Shown here: positions 15,591 to 31,200 of the stretch, piece after piece | Numbering within the stretch: the stretch's first letter is position 1 | Layout of the letters: every line of letters starts with the position of its first letter | Assembly: GCA_002245135.1 (NCBI GenBank) | Contig: NGBS01001162.1 | Location: 124,001-188,000 of the forward strand | From: Proteromonas lacertae | Taxonomy: Eukaryota > Sar > Bigyra > Opalinata > Proteromonadidae | DNA: 64,000 nucleotides | Reading direction: 5' to 3' | Notes under the pieces: generated by a model | The model's database searches: none | What the model was told of the DNA's origin: nothing | What the model saw: the letters and a program-made list of their open reading frames with translations, nothing else | Made by a program: the position numbers and the translations under genes

Positions 15591-18500
15591 ATGGAATCTT
15601 TCAAAATCTCTCTTGATGTTCTTGAAAAATACGCTTTTGCAGAAGTATTTTTTGTATGTTTATATCTCTAGGACAGAAGCGAGTATTTAAGAAGTATTGA
15701 TGCTGAGACTAGTCAGCCTTTGTTATTAGTATAAATGCTTCTATTATCATTATTATTTGTTATAGCTGTTGGATTTACTTCACTCTCCAAAAGAAAATGA
15801 GAAAAAAATTAGAAATCTTGTAGGAGGGAAAGTAGGTGTATTTAATCACAATGAAGCTATTGAAAAATTAGTTAATTATCGTATTAAGATGAATGGAACT
15901 GAAGATGTATTAGTAAAGTTCTTAATAGAAGAGTGGCATCTGCAATTTAACTTTAATAAGCCAGTATTAAATATTTGTAATAATAATATATAATAGACAA
16001 AAGGTAATTCAACAAACATTTCAGAATTACAAGATGAAAAAGTACCAAACGCTGTTGATGATGAAAGAATCAAGTATCCTGCTCAGTTAAAAACAATTTT
16101 AGATGATAAAAACGCATTATTCAAGTTGGAAATGTTGATTAATTATGTAGATATTCATAACAAAGACTTTTGTGAAGATTTATTAAAAGGACAATTTCAG
16201 TGTAAAATTGAAAAAGATGAGAGAATGAAAATAATCAAGTATCTCTATGAACAAGAAGTTTTAATCGAATTAGAAGGATATATGAAGTATATAAAAGAAT
16301 TATTAAAAGAGATAGAATATTGCAATTGTATATGTTATGATAAACTGACAATAAGTGATTTAGAAGATTTAATAAAGAATAATTCAATTGTATTATCACA
16401 AGATGTCTTCATAATTCATTACATTATTGAATTAGGAAGTGATATAAACAAGAAGAGTGATGATTATAAGGAGAAAGTAAAGATTTACTTTGAAAAGCTG
16501 TTAAAGTTTAACAAATTATTACCATCTGAAGAAAAGAGTATTACTTATAGTGTTTTATATTCTATATTATATACAAATATAATATTAAACAATGATTTTG
16601 ATGATAAATTATTCAAAGAGTGGATGAAAGCAGGTAAAACATACACTACCCATTTTCCATTTGATGATAATAAGATTAAAGCATATAATGATGATTCTGA
16701 AAGACAAATTTTCAACTGTATTATGAGAAATGTTGGATTAGACGGTGAAGTAGATAAATGTGGAATTACTAAGTTAATATATAAATACTTCTACCATTAT
16801 TATGAAATGAATAAATCAATTGATGATTTTAGCAGTTATGTTAAGAATGATTGGTTTAATAGACAGAAATATACTTTAAATGTATATTTTGATAGAGAAG
16901 TTACTGCCAGTTTGAAATATTTAAATGATAAAGGTTTTGCAGATACAGTAGAATCAATTGAATTAGAAATCGATGATTTTAACAGGACATACTTCCATGA
17001 AAATGAAATAATCGAAGTAACATGTTTCTTGAAGAACATTCCAGAATTAGAAATAAAAATGTTTGAAATTAATACACTAGAATTTAAAAAAGTATATATA
17101 TTATTCTAATTATTGTTATTTTGAATAGAGTAAAAAGTCATTAAATGAATGGATTAAAGGAAATGAATTAGATGGATTAATACCATCTTATGTAGATAAA
17201 AAAGACTATAACAACATCAAACATCATGTTTTACATAAAGAGTTATTCAGATTTGATAATATTAGATTCAATGGTGTTTATGTTATTGAATTAACAGGAA
17301 ATGGTCATCAAAGTAGAATATTGGTCAATAGAGGTGAAATTAATTACATTAAGAAAGTAACACCAGATGGTTATTTGTTTAACTTATTAAATGAATATAA
17401 TTTACCATATGATAATGAAAAATGCTCAATAATAATGAATGACAAAGAGTATAAATACAATAAAGAATGTAATGGAATATTAATACCATTCATACATAAA
17501 GATAATGATAGTTCAAATAATGATTTATATTTATGTGTAAAAGAGAAGAATGAATCAGCTAATAATACCAATCATATATATTCAATACCATTTAATTGTT
17601 ATTTACATCCTGAATCTTATGAATTAAGAATTGGTATGTTATTGAATAATGAACATGTATTACAAGGAAAACATAATAATCAGTTTATTATCCATCCTTT
17701 GTTATTGTTACAAAGTCAATATGAATGTTCATTATCATTATTACATAATATATCAATAGATATAGAATTACACTATTTAGATGATAGTAGAAGTAATCAA
17801 CATATCAACATCAAAGAATTATTAGATAAAATTGACATAACTCCATATATAACCATAGATGATAATTTGGTTGATATAAATGTGAAAATGGAAGGCGAAA
17901 TGGTTATTAATTATGAAAAAGTAAAGATCAGTGGTTGTTGCAGTTATAATTATGATAGAAACAGTCAAAAGAACATAATAACTCCATATTTAAGAATTAA
18001 CAACAGTGGTAATTATGAGTTGAAAATCTTAGGTCAAAATGGAGAAATAATCAAAGATTTTATAACCAATATAATATTCTTCAATACTGGTTTTTATATA
18101 CCAATAAAATATACTCTTAAAAGTAATGAGAATGGTATTATTGAATTAGGCAAATTGAAAAATATCAAAAAGTTAGTAGTAGAAAATGTAAGTATAGAAA
18201 TACCAAAACATAGAGTAGAATATCCAGATGATGTATCTTGTTTAGAAAGTGATGAAAATCAAATTGAATTGCCATTTAATAAAGAATTATATAGGTATTC
18301 GTTATTCTCATGTTGTAAAAGAACTAATTACAATAATAACATTGAAGTGAATGATACAAGTATGATTATTAAAGGTTTAAAAGAAGGAGAATATCTATTA
18401 AACATCTTCAATAAGGAATTAGTCAAAACAATTCATTTACACATATTGAGCAAAGAGAGTGTAGAATTGAATAATTATTACTTATCTAAATGTATGGTAA

Positions 18501-21500
18501 TAGAAAAAAGTAAAATAACAAAATATAGTTTAATACTACCACCTGTAATTAATGATGATAAAATCAAAATAAAAGTGAATAATTTCAACAATACATGTCA
18601 GATACATGTTTTGTGGAATTACTTTGTTAATAATTACGATATAAATGTATTACCAAAAGTTAGAAACTATTTGTTGAAAAATCAATCATATAAATATGAA
18701 ACTGCCATATTGAACAATCGTAGACTTAGTGATGAATATGTATATGTAAAGAAGCGTAAGTCATATCAGTTAGGTAATTTACAGAATAGACCATCATTAA
18801 TATTAGTAGAAGATAAAGTAAAACCAATTACTGTTAAATCTGCAAAAGTTTCTAATGGAAGTGGATTTGAATCATCATGTGATTCATCATGTAAGCCATG
18901 TATGTGTTCTGCTGGAGGAATGGGAATGGGTTGTGGTTATGGTTATGGTGGTGTTAATGTCAGTAATGGTACTGGTGGTACTATAAACAAACAAATATAT
19001 CCAAATTTCTTAAAACCATGTTTAATTGATTTTTATAATTGTGATGTTAATGATGATGGTTATATAGAAATACCAAAGAATGAATTACCTTTCTTTGATA
19101 ATGGTGGTTGTTTAACTATAATAGATCTTGATAATGATATTGGTAGTTGTTACAGTTATTCTGTTGATGATATAAAGAAAGAGAATCAACCATTTAGAAA
19201 TCTTACAATCAAGAATAGAGTTGATGTGAATTGTCATTTGACATTATGTAGAGTAATAGAACCAAAATACAAAAATCAAGAAATGATAGTTAATACAGGA
19301 GATGAATATAAGATTATCGATAGTTTACAGGATGTATATTCAATATTCAGTAGTTGTCATAAAGTTAATGAAAATGAATTGAACAAATTCAGATTCTTAG
19401 TACATTGGAGTGATTTGAGTGAAAAAGAGAAGTTAGATAAATATAATGAGAATATTTGCCATGAATTGAACTATTTTATTTACAAGAAAGACAAAGAATT
19501 CTTCAACAAATACATATTACCATTCATTAGTAATAAACTTGAAAAGAGTTTTGTTGATCTTTATTTGTTAAATTCAAATCTTGATGATTATTTACAATTA
19601 AAGAATTTCAAAGAATTGAATGTATTTGAAAAATGTTTGCTTTGTGAAAGACTTAATGAAAAAGGAAAATATATATTCAATCAAATAAGAGATGAGTTAT
19701 TTGATAAGATAGAAGATGCTAATGAATTTAATAGAATATTTGAAATAGTTTTCAAAATCAATAATGAGATAAATGAAGAAGATTCAAGTGAAGAAGAAGA
19801 AGAACCATGTGAAGAAGAAAATGAAGAAGATCATGAAGAAAATTCTTATAGATCAATAAATTCATTTGCAAAATATGCTCCTACTTCACAATCATACAGA
19901 TCATCTGAAATGGTGTTAAAAAAAGCAGTAAAGAAATGTAAAGCACCAATCCAAGCAAGAAGTAGAATGTTAAGAGGAGTTCCAACTCCTGGATTGATGA
20001 TGGCTAGAATGGCAGTAACAAATGATGAGATGATACCTTATCAAAAGCAACCAAAAACTCAACAAATAGTAGAAATGTCATATTATAACCATCATAGTTC
20101 AATTCAACCAAATTTACTAAAAGTTACAAAATATTGGGAAGATTATTGTGGATATATATTGAATCATAATAAAGATGAATTATTCTTAAGTAAACATTTC
20201 TGTTATGAAGATAATTCCATAAATGATATAATATTACTGTTAGCAACATTAGATTTACCATTCAAAGTAGATAAAAGTGTAGAATATGTAAATGAAAGTG
20301 AAGTGAATAAAATGGTAATGAAAAGTGATGTTATAGTATTCAAAAAGAGTTATAAAGAAGTTGATGGAAAAACAGATGAAAGAAATGTCTCATTATTATG
20401 TAAATTCTATGATCCAAAAGATAAAAAGGAAATAATCAATGGAGTGTCATATCCAAAATATAAAAAAGATAATAACTATTTAAGTGGTGTAGAGTATGGC
20501 TATTGTATTTATATATCAAACTATTTACCAATAAACAAAACATATAATATATTAATATCATTCCCTGAAGGAAGTATACCAATAGGTGGCTCATTATCAA
20601 CATATTCAAAAATTGTTACTATCAGATCATTTGAAACTCAAAAGATAGAATTAGGTAATTTTTATTTCCCAAATGAAGGTAAATATAAATTATATCCTTG
20701 CCATGTTAGTGGATTAAATGGTGATTTAGAAGGTTGGTGTGAAGCATATGTGTTTAATGTAACAAAAGAGAAAATCAGTATTGATGAAAATTCTTGGTTA
20801 GATGTGTCAAGTAATGGTAATAATGATCAAATTATGAAATATTTAAAGAATCATTCATTAGAATCTGTTGATTTGAGTAATATCTATTATAAATTGATAG
20901 ATAAAGAGTTTTATGAAATAATGATGAAATATTTAGAAGATAATTTACATTATGATGAAACAATATATAGTTTTAGTTTATATCACAATGATAAAAGAAG
21001 AATATCTGATTATTTATCCAACAACAAACAGTTAATTGATATTCTGTTACCATATAGTGAAAATACAATCCTGAAAGTAGATGGATATGAAAAATTGTTG
21101 CATTATCAACACACTGAATATAATCCATTCATCAATCCAAGAATTCATACTTTAAAACAAATACCCAGAATAACAAGTGATGAAATGAAGAAAACATTAA
21201 ATGATTTCTATTTATATGTTAGTAGTAAGAAAGTGTTAAATGATCATGATTATTATATCCATATTTATTATTTATTATTACAAGATCGAATTAAAGAGAG
21301 TGAAGAAATATTCAATAAATATATAGTGAAAGAAAGAAAGGATGGTATTCCAATTCCAAAGAATGAAGATTATAGATTACAATTTGATTATTTGTGTTGT
21401 TATTTTGATTGTTTCAAACTTACTCCAGAGTGTAGTAATGAAATAAGTAAAAAGTATTTAGATTATGGAATTGAAAGTTGGCGTACTTTATTTAAAAGAA

Positions 21501-22159
21501 TATACAATACAGTTAATAATAATACAAATGATATAAGCAGTTATAAAGATCGTGAAGATAGACAATTACATGTTTCATCAATTACACCATCTTTAGCAAT
21601 GAAGATAGATGCAAATGAAAATCAGTTGATAATCTCAAGTAATAACATAGAAGAATGTCAAATCAATTATTATATTATTGATACAGAATTGTTATTTAGT
21701 GATACACCATTTTTAAAGAAGATTGATTCATCAGTATATAATTATGTTTATCCCAATTACAGTGTAATTCAAAAGATAAGTGAAGAACATATGAAAATAC
21801 CAATATTGGATGAATTTAAAAAGAAAACAGGAATAATTGAGATAGTTTATAATGGAAATCAAGTTCATGAATTATATAATTATTGCTTATTCAGTGTGAT
21901 GATAAAAGAGAATATGGGAATATTGCAGATAATAGAGAATGAAAATCACAAACCATTACCTTGTGCTTATATAAAAGTATACAGCAAAGATGAGAATGAT
22001 AGAGCTGAGTTTTATAAAGATGGATATAGTGATTTGAGTGGTAGATTTGATTATGCTTCGATTAGTACAGATCAAATGGATAATGCTGTTGAATTTGGCA
22101 TTTTAATTATGAGTGAAAATCATGGAAGTTATATTACACAAGCAAAAGTGCCTAAGTAA
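15591..22159 (+). CDS. Large conserved-looking protist protein, 2,144 aa, unknown function
   Basis: Five exons joined in frame: 15591-15644, 15672-15728, 15766-15963, 15997-17091, 17129-22159 (introns 27, 37, 33 and 37 nt). The start codon opens MESFKISLDVLEKYAF, with no signal peptide. Two segments look conserved: a middle motif, GVYVIELTGNGHQSRILVNRG, across the junction of exon 5's first part (about 17275-17335), and a C-terminal motif, FYKDGYSDLSGRFDYAS (about 22011-22061). From memory, very similar motifs occur together in very large uncharacterised proteins of several protist groups. I could not search to confirm this. Between them lie a Cys/Gly patch (about 18860-18985), an acidic run (about 19775-19845) and a basic linker. 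The last 120 residues look like a beta-sandwich ending in a carboxypeptidase-regulatory-like strand set. The role is unknown. It converges on the first GPCR gene with 110 b between stop codons. Confidence 0.75.
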
Positions 22160-22269
22160 GATTTTTTGTTATTCTCTTATTTCACATTATTTTTATATCA
22201 TTGTTATTGTTTTTATTGAATATAAAAAACAATTCAAAATAACATTTTAATATAATATAATTCAAAATA

Positions 22270-25200
22270 CTAATGCTTTGTTAATGTCGCAATTTTGTTC
22301 AACTGCTTATTTGTAGTGAAAGTTCTTGACATATTTCCTGTTGCAAATGACATACTACTTAGTTGATGGGTTGATCTAGATGTAGTAGACACACTAACAC
22401 CTAAGTTTGTGTTATTAGCTATATTAGCAGATCCACTTAATGTATCATTTTTTGCATCTTCATCATAATGTATAACAACTATTTTTATACCATATTCTAA
22501 TATATCAATAATTATCACAGATAAATTAATTCCCATAGATCTTAATAGAAGAACCGAATCAGGATCAGTATTGATATTAAAATCAAGCAAAACCATGATT
22601 GCTCCTAACACTAAAATAACAGAAGATGATATAAATAAACTCAATGTGTCACTATGTTCATTAGCTAAATTTTTAGTTGAATTGGACAATATAAACAATA
22701 TTAATGCTGGTAAAAAATCACTAACTAATTCAATTGCTATGAATGGTGTTGATATTGTACATTCTCTAATTGTAACTTCATTAAAATAGTCACTTTCTGA
22801 TGAACTATATGTTCCAACATACTCATTTGGATCAATTAAAAACCATAATAACAACAAAAGTGTTTGAAACAACATAAATGCTATCCAAAAAACAAATGTT
22901 CTATAAACTGTAATTCTTGTCTTTTTTATTGATCCTTTTATTCTAAATCTCTTCTTGTACAACTTTGTTTCACTTGACATAAGCACTGAAAGTAAACACT
23001 TTACACCAAGACTTAATAACACAACTCTTGCTGTACAAACTCCGTTAGAAGATGAAGGATAAACATACATTGGAATTGATCCAAAAGTAACAACAAATAA
23101 TGATAATACCACACCATAATTATGGGCTCTTCCTAATACTTTAATGATTAATTGCTTTTGATGAATTATAACAAATACTAAACATACAATATTAAGTATC
23201 ATTGCAACTCCAAATAATACATATGCAATACTTAATATTCCTGTATTGTATTTATAAAATATGTTATTCTTTCCAAATTTACATTCTGTTGGTAATCCTG
23301 ATGGATATGGTTCAGCTTCAAACAAATGTTCAGATCCTCTAGTAGGGAAAACTTGAATAAACTTAGCATTTCTATTAATCTCAAATATATAGGAGTTTCT
23401 TGATGAATATAATGATTCTTCTATTTTTATACTTCCTGATGGAGCACTTATTTCTAATCCTACACTTGACAATTGGAAGTATCTTAATGGAGGTATAACA
23501 CTATTCGAATCAGCAGCTGCATTCTGATATACTTCTTGCCAAATCATAAATGAAGTTTTAATAGATTCAAGAGTCTCATCTATTACTTTATTAACGCCAA
23601 CAAAGCCTTCTGTCGTACTAACGAATGATTGAGCTAATGATGTAGAAATAACAGAATCAAATCCAGTCACAACTAAAGAACCATATGCAGATGATAATAT
23701 TTCACTTGTATAATCATTTGAAACATAATTCAATATTGCTACAATTGCTTCACGACTAGTCAATCCATTTGAAGTATATTTGTTAAAGAAATTCTTACTA
23801 ATATCTCCTGATAAGTAATACAATATAGCTACCCTGTCATATTCATCCCTCTTCTGTTGAATTGAACTAATTGCATTATTTAATGAACTTTCAACACTAT
23901 TAGGATTTATAGTAAGTCTAACTAAATTATGTTTATTCTCTTTGTAATGATCTTTCACATAATAATTTACTATTGTGTAATATGAATCGATAATATCTGA
24001 ATCTTCACCTATGAATATTAAACATTTAATTTCTGGTTCAAAATTGTGCAAATAATACTCAATAGACAAAAATCTTTGGGATGCAGTAGATCCAGAAATG
24101 ATATGATTTCCGTTACATGTTCCTCCTTCATTTAAATCGTAAGAAATCCATATTCGATTACTCTTTTTAGATATCTCTTCTGCATTCTTTTTGCATGCTT
24201 CAGATTTACATCCAAAATAAGAAATAACTTCATTATCATTGATATATTTACTTGATAAATTACTAAATTGATCATAAGTAGATGCAAATATAAACTCTGG
24301 TATTAATCTCTGATTATTCAAACCACCATTAGTATTTAGTTCTTGGACTAAAGAATATTCCATTAACATTGAGTTTACTTCAATTTCTTTAGATTCAGTA
24401 TTATCATCATGGAAAAATATCAATTTTAATGCTTCTGGTCTAAATCTATTATTATTATTTTCTTCTAATATTCTATTTTCAGAATCACTTGTAAAGTCGC
24501 ATATATAACCTTCATTTTCAGGGAATAAATGATTCCATGCTTCTGCTTTTTCACTTTGTGATGCATAATCAGCAATTGAAAGTGTTTTATCTTGAGCTAT
24601 TTTCACTAAATACACAATTCTGTTAGTAAAACCATCAGAACTCATTTCTATTGTTCCTGAAGGTGCAACTGTAGTATATCCATACAATGCTTTACCAACT
24701 TTATCATTATCAAATGACATAGTATAAGATATAATAACATTAGCCCACAATCTTACAGATGTATAACCACTTTCCATTGCTGCTGTAATAATACAATTTT
24801 GACCATATCTATCATTCATACTTGTTACAAAGCTTTCAGAACTTGATTTAAAAGTCATTGTGTCTGAAGAAGATAAGCCCATTTCTTTAATGAATGAAGT
24901 AAGGATATAAGCACCATCTAGGCACTTTCCATCAATATAATCCATTAAATATCTATCTAAACTAACAGATACAACATAAGTATTCTTCATATTGATATTA
25001 AATCCACATAACCAATTGAATAGTTTAATGTTATTTTGTTCTGTAACACTAAACAAGACTACTGAATTTTTATCCAACTTCTTAGGATCAAAACCTTCTG
25101 GAACATAATTCTTATTTGATTCAATATCACTTAAATTGTATAAGTGGAAATCTAAATTGATATTATCACATAAAACCTTAACTCCTCTTGCCAATTGTTT

Positions 25201-28200
25201 GCTAAATTCTTCATCATCTTGAAAAACATACACATGATATGTATAAGGTAATATATACTTCCAAACACCGTTTATCAGTTGATTAGAACTTAATTGAGTT
25301 GAAATAGTATATCTTGGACATTCTTCAGTAATAGTCAAACCATTAAAGAAAAACAATTTCTTCTTTTCTTCAAATATTGTATATATATTAAGAGCAATAA
25401 CAGAATTTGCAACTCCAAAAACAACAACAACTTCATCAAGTCTACATAATTCTTCAGCATAAGTCTTATAGAGATCAATATCAGATTTTGCATCTTTAAT
25501 TAATACTGAAATCATTGTACCAATAATACCACCATCTTTATTGATTTCATCAATTGCTTGAATAATTCCTTGGGTAATAGATCTTTCAGTTGTATTATAC
25601 ATGCCACTGTATGATGTTAAAATTCCAATTGTCTTTGATGTCTTTCTATACATTTCTCCATATCCATTTTTAAAATCACAAATATACTTTGCATTATTCA
25701 CCCAATCTTTATAAGGTATTGATTCATATATACTTGCAGATGTAAATATAATATCGAACCCATAATTCTCATCATTTTCTTTCATCTTTCCATATATAAT
25801 ATATTGATTAATATAATTATTAAATCCAATATTCAGATTTCCACCACTTGGTGATGCATAATTTAAATTATAAAACTCATTTCTTAATGCATCTGCTTTC
25901 ATACTCTGCAATTTATTAACTGTGGTTATATAGATATCACTTGATATATATGCAGTATACATAATCTCACTGGCATAATTTGTAACAGATAATATATCAT
26001 CCTTCATTTTAGTATTATGAGTATTATCTAAATTAGTGAAATAAGTCTGAGCTGAATAGAATGATTTTACACCTCTTGCTGCAGCATTTGATGCTGTTGA
26101 TAATGACACTATATTATATTTACCTCTATTTGCTTTATTTACATTTTCTGTTAATAATTTATCTAATAAATAATGTAAACCAGAATCACCATAGTATAAA
26201 ATGTAACAACCATATTCACTGGTAGAAGCAATTAGTGCTTTTACAGCATCTGTAATAATTTTGGTGGAGTCTTTATCATCTGATGATGAAGATGAGGATG
26301 ATGAAGAAGATGAGGATGAGGACGAATGAGATTCTGATAAATCAAGAGTATTGGACGAATAATCAATATTAGCACCAACAAAATCCAAATAACTGTTAAT
26401 ATAACTGTAATACTTTGATCCAACGTCATCATTTGTGGTTAATACACAAAAATGTAACGTTTCTGGTTGTGTAGGTTCCATAATATAATCAATTATTCTT
26501 CCTACAAAACTTGGCTCCTTCAACATATAAAATACATTTTCATAACAAGTTTCTCCTCCTGTATAACCAATTTCGAACAACGGTATATTCTTTTCAACTA
26601 ATAATGGGTTTATACTCTTAAGACATAGAGATGTAGCTGTTGTAAATATCACCCCTTGTTCTACTTGACTTAAATATGCTCTTAATAACTCAATACAAAC
26701 ACTATCACTAGACTGTAGATCATAACTTTGAATAGTAACTCTTTTATTCAATAATCCATTTCCATTATTGTTCAAATCATCAAATAATAATTCAAAGATA
26801 TTCAATACATATAAATCAGTCTCTCTATATTTACCAGAAATTGATAAGCCAACAGCAATTGTAATAGTATCAACTTTCTTTCCAGATCCAACACTAGGAT
26901 CAGTGAAATCACATATTAATCCGTCTGTTTCTTTAATATCCCAACTCCATGCTAATGGTTCTTGAATTCTAGTTTGACTGTAAATAGATTCTAATATACT
27001 TGTTCCATCTTTGTGAACCACTTGCATTATAAAATATGGTAAAGAAATATGATTATTATCAAACATCATTGTTTCACCAGTACAACTATCTATATTTGAT
27101 CTATACAACTGCATTCTTATTAATGTTTTATTGTGATATCCTACTTTTTCAACAGCTTTACTCCAATACATTAATGCTAAATAGGAACTGTGAGCTAATT
27201 CATTTGCATCTAATTTGTCACCATAACTACTTCTAAAAGATTGTCTGAATCCACATTCACTATTAATTTCATCAAAAAAAGAACCACCAAAGAAAAGATT
27301 GATATTTCCAGATAATGATAATGATGCTAATATATTCCTATCACTATTAATAGATATAACAAAAAATTTATTAGTTATTGTATTACCTGATTTAATATGT
27401 GCATCTGTAACTAAACTATCAAAATAATTTATGAAATCTATTGAAGTAGTATCATCTAATGTAAGAATAATAACACATCCTGTTGTTACATACTTTTCAA
27501 CTATTTTACTAGCTAATGAATGAGTTGTTCCACTTCCTGATTCTACTAAATCATTTCCAATAACAGTAAACAATTCAGACAGCGCATTATCCAATATTGT
27601 ATTAATTAAAAAGTTACTGTCAGTATTTGTACCAATGAAGTATAATGAATTATCCACTGATGCTTGGTCAATATAAGTCGATAGTGATTTTGTGTATGTA
27701 CTTGGCAATAACCCTGTATAGAATATATTTTCATCACATTCTTGACCTTCAAATTTAGCAGGATACCATAAATATTTACTATATTTTGTTGATTTAGAAA
27801 AAATTTCATTCACTTTTGTTCTACATATTTTGTTTGTACATCCAACAACAAATATAATATCTTCATCATTCAACACAATATTTGCTATGTTTGTAATATT
27901 ATTCTCATTGGTGGTATCAAATATTATATAATCAAGATATAAGTCATGCAAAGTATTCTCACTATTCAAAGAATCAATTGAAGCAATCATTATATCTACA
28001 GCTCTTAATTCATATTTTTTATTCTCACCTGTAATAGAATACAATAATGCAACTTTCTTATTCTCTCTTTCAAGTAATGAACCTCTTTTTACTTTATCTG
28101 TTTTTGATATTTTCCATTCACAATAATACATTGTATTGTTATTTCCATATTGTGCATTGTATGGGTTAATATGATTAAGATCAGACGATTCTACTAATGA

Positions 28201-31200
28201 TTCTATTGTATAACTCTTATTGTTCGGAAAATAATGAACTTGAACAAGGTCGAGATGTAATGATATTTGATTATTTGAATTAATAACTAAATTATCGATT
28301 ATTTGACTAACATCTGTATGATGAACAGCATTAAGTAAATCTTCAAATGAATATGGAACAAAACCTTCTTCACCTGTATCTTCAGCGAAATTGATTGATA
28401 ATAATGCCTTTGCAGCAAATAATACTGACAATATAGCAGATGCTGATGCTTCTTCTTTAATGAAACTGTATCTATTATCAGCTATTTTATAAATACTATC
28501 ATCTTTAAAATGTTTTCTTTTGTATGTATCTATAAAGTAATGTCCATCAAATAATTCCCAATAAGAATCGTCAATAATATCAGGTAATTTTACATTATAC
28601 GACAGAATTGTATATGTTGAAGAATCATAATTATTCTTTTTTATCTCTAAGAACAAATCAGTAGCTGCAGTTCCTTCCAATAATGAAATAATTATACCAG
28701 ATTTCATACTGCTTATAATAATATTCATAATAATATCCATTTTGTAGTTAGTAATTGGTATTCTTAACACATTTGCTACAGAAATACCTCTTTTTGTTAA
28801 TTCATACTGAACATTCAAAGCATTCTTATAATTCATTTCAGTGTCAGTATACAGCACAAATATATCTCTCATATCTGATCCAGGTAAATAGAAATAAGCT
28901 AATGTTGAAATATATTCCGTAAATGGGGTATTCATATAAATAATATTCTCACTACATTCATAACCTTCATATAAAAATGGATAGAATAAAAGTAATTCAT
29001 TATCAGCTAAATCATCCATAACATATTTTCTCATTTCTGAGTTTGATAAACCAAATATAATTCTATTACCTGTTTCATTTATTGCTTTTCTGACATATTC
29101 TCTTGCTAAATCATTATCTGATTCTATATTTATAACTTCTGTGACAATCATTCTTTTATTAATGCCATGAAAATATTCATTAACATAATCAACAGCTGCT
29201 AAATATCCACTAACCAATGATCTTGAATTGAATGAATAAGTTCCAGTAAATGAAATCAATATATAGAATTTCAATGAAGTATATGTCTCACCTTTTCCTG
29301 TTTCCTTTGAACAGATTTTATATTCGTCTTCATTGAAACCATGTCTAAAACTTTGAGCTGGCCAATTGACTGATATAGTTGAAACTACATCAGTAATTCC
29401 TCCTGGCTTCATTTGTAAAATAGTAACAGGGAATGGTATATTTGTATCACTATCAGACATCTTTGTAACACCAAATGATGATTCTAATTGATAAGTACTT
29501 AAATATTCCATTATTTTTTCATTACTAAAATCTCCTAATTCTTTATATTCTCTAACTAGTAATTCATATGCAATAATTGCTCTTGTTTCAACTTTTGGCA
29601 TTTGATATGATCCACCAAACATATTTACTCCAATATTGTATATATTTGAAGCTGTATATTTGTCAGAATGACAACTGGCTAATGCATATTGCTCTTCAGT
29701 GTAATATTGGTCTATTTCCATGAATGTTTCTTTCGAAAAACTAAAAATTGGGACTTTTTGTGAAGCTTCAGCTGAACTTGTGAATAAATTAGTAAAAGCA
29801 CTTTGATATACTTTGAATAAAGTCAAATAACTTTCTGTAGTGGTTAAATAATTCAAAATAACACCTCCTTCTGGTATATATAGTTTATAAGAAGTCAAAA
29901 AGTCAGAAATATTTTCATTCATTGATGATGGATTTGATTCATTAACAACTAAATGTCTTTTAACAAATCCACCTAAACTTGATATTGTATCTAGAATCAT
30001 GTTATTATCAATATCTGGTAATTCAGTTGATGTAATCAACATGATATTTGGAGAAATATAACTCACAATATAACCAATAAATGCAATAACTCTTTGACTT
30101 GGGAATGTACCAAGATCAACACTATTATAATATAATTAAAAACAAAGAAATATACATTCTTTTATCACAAATATCAGCATTCTTGTTAATTAATGAAATT
30201 AATAATAAATCAGGGTTTTCTTCTAAAAATTCATTCTGTTGTTCAACTGAACAAGTTGTTATAGCAACTGAAGAAGCATTCATTCCATTAAACTCATCAC
30301 AATAATACTTAACCAATATCTATTAGGATTAAAATAATAATAAAAATATATACTATGTTATAATTCATATCATTATAATTAGATAAATACATATCTAACA
30401 AAAGCATTAAAGATTCTTCATTAGTGTTAATAACTAAATTAATTACTAATGGTTCTGAATTATCACTCACTAATGTACAAGCTTCTGTATCTCCGTCATT
30501 TCTCTATAAAAAGAATAGTAAAAAGCAATTATATACATAAGCTAAATAAGCTGAAATTGACATAGGCATGATTGTCTGTAAAATAATAGTATAACCTTCT
30601 CCTTCTTCTAAATCGTTCATTTTTATTAGAACATATGAATTTGACAATACCATATCATCTCTTAATTGTATTTCTCCAACTGGTAAATCAAGAGTAAGTC
30701 CTTTCAACTGTCTTTTAATTTCCTCATATGAATAATCACTAGCTTGCTCATATACTGTTTTTAATATCATCATTGAAGTATATAAATTTAAAATATGTTC
30801 ATTCAATAATTCACTATTATTACCAAATTTTGAAGTAAAATCATTGACAAATATTTCATTCTGTTGATTGGATCTACTATCTCTTGTATAGGATGTAAAC
30901 ATCAAATGTCCATTCCATATTTCTTTATCATCAACCCATTCTATCATTGTATCAAGACTAATGACAGTATAAACAGCAGGATCCATATCCTTATCTCTCA
31001 TTAATCTCAGCATAACATTTATATCTTCCCCTAACACTGTAAATATCATCATTCTTGTTGTTTGAATTTCTTTTAGTGTATCTGTAGCATTATCTAAAGA
31101 ATATGTTGAATTGAGATATATTGTTATATAATCAATCTCTCTGAATGTATCAATAGTAAGTGCAATTGCCTTACCAACATCATGACAGAATTGGTTATCA

